Shown here piece after piece: positions 1 through 4,503 of a stretch of DNA of 6,262 nucleotides. A program made the position numbers and the translations under genes. The DNA is taken from NCBI GenBank assembly GCA_003457065.1, contig DMJQ01000177.1, forward strand, positions 9,404 through 15,665, read 5' to 3'. Source of the DNA: Clostridiales bacterium. Its GTDB lineage: Bacteria > Bacillota > Clostridia > Tissierellales > Sedimentibacteraceae. The number at the start of each line of letters is the position of its first letter. The stretch's first letter is position 1. Below the pieces are notes generated by a model. It saw only the letters and a program-made list of their open reading frames with translations, was not told where the DNA came from and did no database searches.

Positions 1-202
1 ATATCCTGTAAAACCAGGTTTTCATATATTCGGGGTTCTTCAAGCCTGCCATGGAAGACATGGCCTTCAGCACGGCCTCCTGCACGATATCCAAAGCATC
101 ATCGGCATTTTTAACATAACTGTACCCAATCCTGTAAAATTTTTCTTTATTTTCAACAATATATTTTTCAAATTCTTCTTGTAGTCTTTTATTAGCGCGC
201 AC
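1..202 (-). CDS. ECF-type RNA polymerase sigma factor, N-terminal part (cut by window edge)
   Basis: The first 67 codons of an extracytoplasmic-function sigma-70 factor; the rest lies beyond base 1. Seen: sigma region 2 fills the fragment. Residues 22-48 (FYRIGYSYVKN, DDALDIVQEAV) match regions 2.1-2.2, which bind the core polymerase beta-prime coiled coil. LKNPEYMKTWFYRI at about 54-67 matches regions 2.3-2.4, which melt and read the -10 element. The pattern resembles Bacillus SigV-like ECF factors, but the fragment is too short to assign a subgroup. The start is GTG at 202-200: a TAA lies directly before it in frame (205-203), and AGGAAAGGTGA sits just upstream as ribosome binding site. An ECF-like promoter candidate upstream suggests autoregulation. 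In this family an anti-sigma factor usually follows, but it would be outside the window. Confidence 0.88.
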   Translation of the reverse strand, partial: MRANKRLQEEFEKYIVENKEKFYRIGYSYVKNADDALDIVQEAVLKAMSSMAGLKNPEYMKTWFYRI

Positions 203-217
203 TTATTTCACCTTTCC

Positions 218-244
218 TAACACCTGATGTACATCTTTGTGTTA
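218..244. repeat. Nested inverted repeat in the leader of the sigma factor gene
   Basis: Arms TAACAC (218-223) and GTGTTA (239-244) are perfect inverted repeats. Between them lies the perfect 10-bp palindrome GATGTACATC (226-235). The element ends one base from the ribosome binding site of the sigma gene and lies downstream of the promoter candidate. It could be an operator or an RNA hairpin in the leader. Function is inferred only. Confidence 0.4.
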
Positions 245-250
245 CACTTT

Positions 251-280
251 TTAGACGTCTGTTGCTCATTAAAAGTTTTA
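251..280 (-). promoter_or_regulatory. Candidate ECF-sigma promoter of the sigma factor gene
   Basis: On the minus strand TAAAAC (280-275) is followed after 17 bp by CGTC (257-254), then TAA. Many Firmicute ECF promoters have TGAAAC at -35 and CGTC at -10 with 16-17 bp between, so this matches 5 of 6 and 4 of 4 bases. A self-activated promoter is usual for ECF genes. The reading is plausible but rests on short motifs in AT-rich DNA. Confidence 0.35.
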
Positions 281-363
281 ATTAATTTAAAATTTTTTAT
301 TTCCTATTTAATTTTACAGATAATATTACTATACTGAAACGGTTTTAGCAATCTTTTTACATG

Positions 364-399
364 AAAAAACGCTCCGTACCATGAGAGGTGCAAAGCGTC
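364..399 (-). terminator. Rho-independent terminator of the AraC-family gene
   Basis: In the minus-strand RNA, the arm at 399-387 (GACGCUUUGCACC) pairs with the arm at 380-368 (GGUACGGAGCGUU) around a 6-nt loop (386-381). The stem has three G-U pairs and one mismatch. A run of U follows at 369-364. It lies 20 bases past the stop codon of the AraC-type gene, so it ends that unit and separates it from the sigma gene. Confidence 0.75.
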
Positions 400-418
400 T
401 TAAATTGCTAATCCTATA

Positions 419-1273
419 TTATGCTTTTTTAACAACGGGTATCCAAATCTCAAACTTTGAATTTTGCGGATCCGCATTTATATATACTTCGATATCAGGT
501 GCATTTCCATATTCATAGCCTGACGTCGGAAGCCATTCAGTCACAATTCTCTTTTCAAGTTCCTGTATAGAATGTGGCATTGCTCCTTCGCCGTAAAAAA
601 TTGCCCAGGTTGCGGCAGGAACAATAAATTCCTCAAGGCTTTCATCGATTGCTTTATCGCTTGCAACCGCTATATAGTACTTCCAGTTGTCTTCTCCGCC
701 GCAGGCACTTACCCCGAGGACTCCTATAGGGTCAGCATTCATCATGGAAGCAAGTTTCTCCACTGTTCCGTTTTCTGCAGCGTTTTGCCACATCTTTGGA
801 ACAATATCAAAGTTCTTGTCAATCTCCTTAAATAAATCCTGTGAAACACCGACGATTCTGAAACTGCCTTTCTGCACGATCTTGTAATTCATCTCCACAT
901 CTCCTTTAATTGTTATTTTGAAGCTGATTGGAGGGAATGCCTTGATTGATACGCCTCTTTCCTTTGCCTGTGACGGCGTAATTCCGTGCACGCTTTGAAA
1001 GGCACGGTTAAAAGCCGTGGGAGAATTATATCCGTACTTCAAAGCAATATCAATTACCTTTTCATTTCCGTTTTGAAGGTCAACTGCCGCCAGTGTCATT
1101 CGTCTGCGCCGTATGTATTCCGCAAGTGGCACATTTGCCATATAAGAGAACATACGCTGGAAATGATATGTTGAGCAGCAGGCAATCTTTGCGACCTGCT
1201 CATAATCAATATCTTCTTCCAGATGCTCCTCAATATATCTTATGGCACCGTTTAAACGTTCGATCCATTCCAT
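419..1273 (-). CDS. AraC-family transcriptional regulator with Rob/GyrI-like effector-binding domain
   Basis: A cytoplasmic DNA-binding regulator of 284 residues. Residues 1-105 form the AraC double helix-turn-helix: the first at about 24-43 (YEQVAKIACCSTYHFQRMFS), the second at about 72-95, followed by the family signature GYNSPTAFNRAF and the HGITPSQAK end. Residues 128-282 resemble the GyrI/SbmC-like effector-binding domain found in Rob and BmrR, with DIEVYI at 261-266, where such domains carry an acidic residue in the ligand pocket. Order and length fit Rob-type proteins, which respond to small, often hydrophobic or cationic, compounds and control efflux or detoxification genes. The ATG start is backed by GGAGAG about 7 bases upstream. 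It lies downstream of, and on the same strand as, an acetyltransferase and a conserved membrane-anchored protein, so these are possible targets. The ligand cannot be told from sequence. Confidence 0.9.
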   Translation of the reverse strand: MEWIERLNGAIRYIEEHLEEDIDYEQVAKIACCSTYHFQRMFSYMANVPLAEYIRRRRMTLAAVDLQNGNEKVIDIALKYGYNSPTAFNRAFQSVHGITPSQAKERGVSIKAFPPISFKITIKGDVEMNYKIVQKGSFRIVGVSQDLFKEIDKNFDIVPKMWQNAAENGTVEKLASMMNADPIGVLGVSACGGEDNWKYYIAVASDKAIDESLEEFIVPAATWAIFYGEGAMPHSIQELEKRIVTEWLPTSGYEYGNAPDIEVYINADPQNSKFEIWIPVVKKA

Positions 1274-1321
1274 CCTTATCTCTCCTTCACAATCAAGTAT
1301 AGTTTAACAAAATTTATTTTT

Positions 1322-1350
1322 CCTCTCTATTGGTGCACAAAAAAGAGAGG
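1322..1350. repeat. Inverted repeat between the DUF-like gene and the AraC-family gene
   Basis: Perfect 7-bp arms, CCTCTCT (1322-1328) and AGAGAGG (1344-1350), enclose a segment holding GTGCAC. It sits 4 bases past the stop of the 217-residue protein and about 50 bases before the AraC-family start. No T run follows on the minus strand, so it is a poor classical terminator. A -10-like TATACT (1301-1296) is nearby with no recognisable -35, and one arm overlaps the position where the -35 would fall. An operator for an activator, possibly the AraC protein itself, is as likely as a terminator. Confidence 0.45.
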
Positions 1351-1354
1351 TAAT

Positions 1355-2008
1355 TTATATTGTCCATTGGCAGTGTATGATGCCGACTAACTTCCAGCTT
1401 CCTTCATACTCTTCAAATACAATTCTTATGCTTTCCCAGTCTATTCCTCCAAACTCGGAATTTGTACCTTTAATGTAATACTCGACAACTATGGGATTTT
1501 CATAAAATTCAAACTGATTTTCTTCCATGTTTCCGCTGCTTAATACTTCATTATACCCTACTTCTTCGGCATTGATGAAGTCCTTTGTATAAATAAATTT
1601 ATCATAATATCCGCCTGGTGTTAACAAAATTACATCACCTGAACCGTCGTATGCTCCCCATGTATATTCATCCACAATATTAAAAAAATCCTTTAGCTGT
1701 TTTTTATTTAATACTACATCATCTTCTGACACTGTAGTGTAAGGTGTAAATCTTACGCCTTTTACCGGATGAGCATATCCCGAAACTGTTTCAAAATCTT
1801 TGGAACCTATTGCATTAATAACATCACTGCAAGCTTCTTCTATTATTCTTTTTGCCAACTCAGGCTTTATAATGCCTTCTTCGTTCAGCTCATATTCTGC
1901 ACTTTTTTCATTTTTACACATAAAATATGTTTCTAAATCCGTTTTATAATAAAAACATACTGCGATTCCGACAATTAATAAAGCTGTAATGAATATTCTC
2001 TTTTTCAT
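1355..2008 (-). CDS. Membrane-anchored conserved protein of unknown function
   Basis: 217 residues. Residues 4-21 form one hydrophobic segment after MKKR, so the protein is probably anchored in the membrane with the rest outside. Cys18 is not in a lipobox (Val precedes it), so a lipoprotein is unlikely. The body matches from memory a widespread uncharacterised Firmicute domain with these landmarks in order: HPVKGVRFTPY (80-90), WGAYDGSGD (117-125), a YYDKFIYTKDF region, AEEVGYNEV (147-155), VVEYYIKG (174-181), DWESIRIVFEE (190-200) and a closing W-LVGI-H-QWTI. No catalytic site is known or obvious. ATG with AAAGGA 8 bases upstream is a sound start. It begins 3 bases after the stop of a GNAT remnant, so it may be translated from the same message as the upstream acetyltransferase. 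Confidence 0.82.
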   Translation of the reverse strand: MKKRIFITALLIVGIAVCFYYKTDLETYFMCKNEKSAEYELNEEGIIKPELAKRIIEEACSDVINAIGSKDFETVSGYAHPVKGVRFTPYTTVSEDDVVLNKKQLKDFFNIVDEYTWGAYDGSGDVILLTPGGYYDKFIYTKDFINAEEVGYNEVLSSGNMEENQFEFYENPIVVEYYIKGTNSEFGGIDWESIRIVFEEYEGSWKLVGIIHCQWTI

Positions 2009-2011
2009 ATT

Positions 2012-2152
2012 TTATCCTTTGTCCAATGTCCAACTCGAAATATAAGGGTCTGGATCCATAACAGGATCCGAAACATACGATTTCCAAAATTGATGACATT
2101 CTTCTCTCGTAAATGACCTTAAACAAATAGTATCTCCCTGAATAATAATCAT
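2012..2152 (-). pseudogene. GNAT N-acetyltransferase remnant, N-terminal 46 codons only
   Basis: A short frame starting MIIIQGDTICLRSFTREE and continuing CHQFWKSYVSDPVMDP, then PYISSW and a stop. This is the characteristic beginning of a GNAT-family acetyltransferase: the first beta strand with LR-FT, the helix ending in the YxSDPxMDPxPY segment. Family members have about 150-180 residues and carry the acetyl-CoA site (Q/RxxGxG/A) further on; that part is absent here. The frame closes at TAA 2014-2012, and a different gene starts 3 bases later. An in-frame TGA lies upstream at 2194-2192. Most likely a deletion fused the start of a GNAT gene to the following gene. A functional 46-residue peptide is possible but not supported by any known family. 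Confidence 0.65.
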
Positions 2153-2225
2153 ATTTACCTGCCATTCTTCGCATATAATTATTTCGTCGACTCACAAAAG
2201 TATAAACAGAAACGGCAAAATCTCA

Positions 2226-2852
2226 TTATTCTGTCAACATATCAATATTCCCGCTCATAATATACGGTAAATTCTTTCGGACTTTTTCTTCGTCCCAGTC
2301 CCACCATTTCAGTTTTTCTAACTTTTCGATAACGTCTTCTGAGAATCTCTTTTTAATTTTTTTTGCAGGCACTCCGCCGACAATTGTATATGGGGGCACA
2401 TCCTTTGTAACAATTGCTCTTGTACCTATTATGGCACCGTCTCCTATATGAACGCCCTGCATAATTATCGCTTCGTAACCAATCCAGACATCATTTCCTA
2501 TTACCGTATCACCTTTATTTTCCCATGCATCTGTTATATTTTCTCCCTTCAACCCCCATTCCTCGTGAAATAACGGAAATGTATACGTAGAAAGTGACTT
2601 CATACTATGATTGGCGGATGTGAAAATAAATTTTGCTCCACAGGCAATGGAACAATACTTGCCAATGATTAACTTATCGTCATTTACGGGATAATTATAT
2701 AAAACATTGTTTTTTTCAAAATTTCTCGGGTCATCTGTAAAATCATTGTACATAGTGTAGTCCCCGACTATAATGTATGGTTTTGTAATAACGTTTTTCA
2801 AATATACCATTTCCTTGTCACCTGTTCTTGGATAAACTTTCTTGCTGTCCAT
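2226..2852 (-). CDS. Vat/CatB-type xenobiotic O-acetyltransferase (left-handed beta-helix)
   Basis: 208 residues, the usual length for Vat (streptogramin A) and CatB (chloramphenicol) acetyltransferases. These move acetyl from acetyl-CoA to a hydroxyl of an antibiotic or related compound. Seen: YPRTGDKE near the start, IIVGDYTMYND (27-37), VLYNYPVNDDKLIIGKYCSI (50-69), SANHSM with His82 as the family's catalytic base (the same position as in VatD, from memory), hexapeptide-repeat stretches (VIGNDVWIGYEAIIMQGVHI at 117-136, then IGDGAIIGTRAIV), and the acetyl-CoA-side segment VGGVPAKKIKKRF (158-170), then LKWWDWDEEKV. Members of this family are also common as chromosomal genes of unknown substrate, so drug resistance is not proven. 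The ATG start has AGGAGAG just upstream. The GNAT remnant lies 73 bases downstream. Confidence 0.88.
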   Translation of the reverse strand: MDSKKVYPRTGDKEMVYLKNVITKPYIIVGDYTMYNDFTDDPRNFEKNNVLYNYPVNDDKLIIGKYCSIACGAKFIFTSANHSMKSLSTYTFPLFHEEWGLKGENITDAWENKGDTVIGNDVWIGYEAIIMQGVHIGDGAIIGTRAIVTKDVPPYTIVGGVPAKKIKKRFSEDVIEKLEKLKWWDWDEEKVRKNLPYIMSGNIDMLTE

Positions 2853-2961
2853 AATCTCTCCTATTAATACTTAATTCGTTTTGCATTATTTTATCGTACA
2901 TACGATTCAATATATCAATCAGATAAAAACATCCTGATTTTATTTCTTCTGCGGTATTCAT
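2818..2961 (-). CDS. Possible small leader ORF (47 codons) overlapping the acetyltransferase start
   Basis: The frame begins MNTAEEIKSGCFYLIDILNR, continues MYDKIMQNELSIN, and overlaps the first 35 bases of the acetyltransferase gene in another frame. The composition up to residue 33 looks protein-like, with an amphipathic helical pattern. However, only a weak AGGAC lies upstream of the ATG, and I recognise no family. It could be a leader peptide, a gene remnant or chance. If real, its overlap could couple its translation to the acetyltransferase. Confidence 0.22.
   Translation of the reverse strand: MNTAEEIKSGCFYLIDILNRMYDKIMQNELSINRRDYGQQESLSKNR
2888..2918 (-). promoter_or_regulatory. Candidate promoter with long spacer and internal dyad before the Vat-type gene
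   Basis: On the minus strand TTGATA (2918-2913) and TAAAAT (2893-2888) are 19 bp apart, which is too long for good sigma-A use. A perfect dyad with 6-bp arms, ATCGTA-CA-TACGAT (2893-2906), sits in the spacer. This layout (19-20 bp spacer holding a palindrome) is that of MerR-family activated promoters, but a simple repressor site would look similar. No MerR gene is in the window. Confidence 0.35.
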
Positions 2962-3126
2962 TATATCATAAGTCCTGAATTTTCTGCCAATGTTTTATTG
3001 TTAATAAATCTTTTAACTTTAAAAAAGCAACCCGAAAAACAGACAATATCCCTGTTACTCATATGCATTCACAAAACATAAGCTGCGCAATATATTGAAG
3101 TATAAGCAATGTGGGAAAGCGAGCAC

Positions 3127-3147
3127 TAACGAATAAATATTCGGTTA
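3127..3147. repeat. Imperfect hairpin in the gene-poor stretch
   Basis: CGAATA (3130-3135) and TATTCG (3138-3143) are perfect inverted repeats separated by AA. TAA and TTA extend the stem by three pairs past one bulged G. No T run follows on either strand, so it is not a terminator. An operator or a structured transcript end are possible; neither is supported by a neighbouring gene start. Confidence 0.4.
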
Positions 3148-3288
3148 CGTTTCGTCGTAAGTGTATAAAATTCATATGACAGACATCGTTTTTTTATTTT
3201 CTTTAAAATAATTACTTTTTTTGTTGAAATTCAGCCTTTGTTATTTTTAGTTTTTATCGCGGATTTATATTCAAGTTTACGAATAAGC

Positions 3289-3315
3289 TGTCAGGGGTGT
3301 CAGGGGGATGGGGTT
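3289..3315. repeat. G-rich tandem repeat
   Basis: TGTCAGGGG occurs twice head to tail (3289-3297 and 3298-3306), followed by G, AT and a further GGGG (3310-3313). Three runs of four or more G stand out in very AT-rich DNA. A canonical quadruplex needs four such runs, so only a three-run form or an intermolecular one is possible. Function unknown. Confidence 0.5.
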
Positions 3316-3428
3316 AGTGTCATAATGTGATATGATTAAATAATTTACATTATTGCAATATGTTTTAATTTAATCCAAGTCTTCGCTTTCCTATTTTACA
3401 CTTAGTTTTTTCAGGAGGAAATTTGACT

Positions 3429-3465
3429 AAAAAAAGACACGCTGACGTTTCGCCACCATGTCTTT
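3429..3465 (-). terminator. Rho-independent terminator of the CBS-ACT gene
   Basis: In the minus-strand RNA AAAGACA (3465-3459) pairs with UGUCUUU (3439-3433). The stem continues inward through U-G and G-C, one G-G mismatch, then UGGCG against CGUCA around an AAA loop. Seven T follow the stem on that strand (complement of 3435-3429). This is a strong terminator 43 bases past the stop of the CBS-ACT gene. Confidence 0.82.
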
Positions 3466-3507
3466 ATGTACACTTAAACCTCAATAGTGTAATCTAAACT
3501 TTTTTCA

Positions 3508-4149
3508 TTATTCTTCCGGTTGTGCCGGTGTGAATTCTCTTACTTTAATTCCGTTGCTTTTTAGCTTTTCAACCAGCTTATCAAGGTTTTTGCATTCAAG
3601 CCTTATTGAAATCTCTTTTACTTCCATTAATCCGGTATCCATCTGCACTATGTTCGTAATATTTGCTCCATGTTTATATATTATTTCAGAAATCTTTGCA
3701 ATAACACCGGTAAAATCACTTGCCAATATTACAAGCTTTGCATTATGCAAACCAAAGACCTTGGTAATAATATCAAAGAGTGCTTTTTGCGTCAGGATTC
3801 CCACAAAATCATTGTTGCTGTCCACTACCGGCAGGAATCTTATTTTTGATTTAAAAAAAATTTCAGCGGCTTTTTCAACCGGAGTGCTGTCTTTTACCGC
3901 TTCGAGAGGAGTTGTTATAAATTCAGCTACAGTCTTTTGAAAAAATTTATTATAATCAATTTCTCCCGACTTGAAAAATTCATCATAAATAAATTGCTTT
4001 GACAAAAAACCTATAAATTTCTTTTCCTCTACAACCGGCAAGGATAAAAAACCGTTCTCTTCGATTATCTGAATTGCTTTTTTAGCGGTATCTTTTGGAG
4101 ATAACGTTGTTAGTTTGTTTACAGGTAAAACAATTGGCCTTATTAGCAT
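3508..4149 (-). CDS. AcuB-like protein: two CBS domains plus C-terminal ACT domain
   Basis: 213 residues, almost the length of Bacillus AcuB (about 214 residues, from memory). Domains: CBS 1 at about 1-58 (SPKDTAKKAIQIIEENGFLS, then LPVV and IGFLS), CBS 2 at about 73-130 (MPV-like start VAEFITTPLEAV, AAEIFF, RFLPVVD, FVGILTQKALFDII), and ACT at about 137-208 (AKLVILASDFTGVIAKISEI, HGANITNIVQMD). CBS pairs bind adenine nucleotides and ACT domains bind small ligands such as amino acids, so this is probably a cytoplasmic energy- or metabolite-sensing protein. AcuB is linked to acetoin use in Bacillus, but no acu genes are here and most clostridial relatives have no known role. The ATG has GGGAGG 6 bases upstream. 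It is divergent from the arsR operon, sharing about 340 bases, and has its own terminator, so it is a single-gene unit. No functional tie to arsenic is evident. Confidence 0.85.
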   Translation of the reverse strand: MLIRPIVLPVNKLTTLSPKDTAKKAIQIIEENGFLSLPVVEEKKFIGFLSKQFIYDEFFKSGEIDYNKFFQKTVAEFITTPLEAVKDSTPVEKAAEIFFKSKIRFLPVVDSNNDFVGILTQKALFDIITKVFGLHNAKLVILASDFTGVIAKISEIIYKHGANITNIVQMDTGLMEVKEISIRLECKNLDKLVEKLKSNGIKVREFTPAQPEE

Positions 4150-4178
4150 ATTTTCCTCCCTATATAATCTTTATTTTT

Positions 4179-4194
4179 TCACGATTGCTCGTGA
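4179..4194. repeat. Stem-loop in the leader of the CBS-ACT gene
   Basis: TCACGA and TCGTGA are perfect 6-bp arms around TTGC. Five T follow on the plus strand, so it has the form of a weak plus-strand terminator. On the minus strand it lies in the CBS gene leader, 30 bases before the ATG. It could stop antisense transcription or serve as an operator. Confidence 0.45.
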
Positions 4195-4218
4195 TTTTTG
4201 CTTATTACATTACAATTT

Positions 4219-4247
4219 ATTATTACATAAGTTTGCACTTTCATCAA
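4219..4247 (-). promoter_or_regulatory. Candidate promoter of the CBS-ACT gene
   Basis: On the minus strand TTGATG (4247-4242) is followed after 17 bp by AATAAT (4224-4219). This matches sigma-A boxes at 4 of 6 and 5 of 6 positions. It lies about 70 bases before the ATG. Its -35 falls inside the loop of the 35-bp inverted repeat, which would allow regulation by a protein bound there. Confidence 0.35.
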
Positions 4248-4263
4248 GTCGTAATGCAAACTT
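4229..4263. repeat. 35-bp inverted repeat, perfect 9-bp arms
   Basis: AAGTTTGCA (4229-4237) and TGCAAACTT (4255-4263) are exact inverted repeats 17 bases apart. T and C runs follow on the plus strand (TTTTCCC), which gives a loose terminator shape. The element also straddles the CBS promoter candidate, so an operator with two half-sites about two and a half turns apart is an alternative. Confidence 0.55.
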
Positions 4264-4421
4264 TTCCCATTTTTTATCTGCCCTGTTTCGATGAAAAATT
4301 ATCAAATCTGATATGAGCTGTTATATTTATAGTAATAATACCCATTTATAGATTCATCCAAACATTCAAATTAATATAAATTAACTTGGCTTCATAAAAT
4401 TTTAACGAGCTGATTTCAAAA

Positions 4422-4445
4422 ACATATTGACAAATGTCTATATGT
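4422..4445. promoter_or_regulatory. Probable ArsR operator over the -35 box
   Basis: Two 12-bp halves face each other without a spacer: ACATATTGACAA (4422-4433), and ATGTCTATATGT (4434-4445), whose reverse complement is ACATATAGACAT. Ten of twelve positions agree. ArsR/SmtB repressors bind such imperfect AT-rich dyads over their own promoters. The left half contains the -35 TTGACA, so bound repressor would block polymerase. Confidence 0.7.
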
Positions 4446-4455
4446 TGCATATAAT
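4427..4455 (+). promoter_or_regulatory. Sigma-A promoter of the ars operon
   Basis: TTGACA (4427-4432), 17 bp, TATAAT (4450-4455): both boxes and the spacer are exact consensus. Start of transcription is expected near 4461-4463, about 42 bases before the TTG start of the repressor gene. Such a strong promoter fits a gene set held off by a repressor. Confidence 0.88.
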
Positions 4456-4466
4456 AATTTCAACAC

Positions 4467-4482
4467 ATAGATTATTATCTAT
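4467..4482. repeat. Dyad in the ars operon leader
   Basis: ATAGAT (4467-4472) and ATCTAT (4477-4482) are perfect arms around TATT. It lies just after the expected transcription start and 6 bases before the ribosome binding site. It may be a second repressor site or a weak leader hairpin. Confidence 0.45.
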
Positions 4483-4503
4483 ATTGATAAGGTGGTGAAT
4501 TAC

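Larger units (their letters stand above)
2962..3507. other. Gene-poor stretch
   Basis: About 545 bases with no frame that reads like a protein on either strand. Contents: an imperfect hairpin (3127-3147), a neighbouring 5-bp-arm dyad TTACG/CGTAA (3145-3160), long T runs (about 3189-3222), a G-rich tandem repeat (3289-3315), a 10-bp palindrome TATTGCAATA (3351-3360), and the terminator of the CBS gene at the right end. It could be an eroded mobile element or old gene, but no transposase, inverted ends or target duplication were recognised. Confidence 0.5.
4150..4488. other. Divergent intergenic region between the CBS-ACT gene and the ars operon
   Basis: About 340 bases without a gene. The left half holds two dyads and a promoter candidate for the CBS gene. 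Bases 4265-4420 are AT-rich with no clear element. The right end (4422-4482) holds the operator, promoter and leader dyad of the ars operon. Confidence 0.6.

Noticed and set aside
1944..2195. 83-codon minus-strand frame (GTG start) overlapping the GNAT remnant and the 217-residue gene
   Set aside because: It reads through both in a different frame, is rich in Arg, Tyr and Cys with no recognisable domain, and has no ribosome binding site. The GNAT-like frame explains the same DNA better.
2861..2961. Riboswitch or T-box before the Vat-type gene
   Set aside because: No conserved T-box or riboswitch core and no terminator hairpin with a T run in the leader.
3289..3315. Canonical G-quadruplex
   Set aside because: Only three runs of four or more G are present; a fourth run is missing.
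3423..3497. Plus-strand 24-codon frame, TTG start after AGGAGG (3413-3418)
   Set aside because: The spacing to the TTG is only 4 bases, the frame lies across a strong minus-strand terminator hairpin, and there is no known family. The AGGAGG is probably chance.
3530..3940. Plus-strand 136-codon frame inside the CBS-ACT gene
   Set aside because: Antisense shadow of a gene with clear CBS and ACT motifs; no start signal or family.
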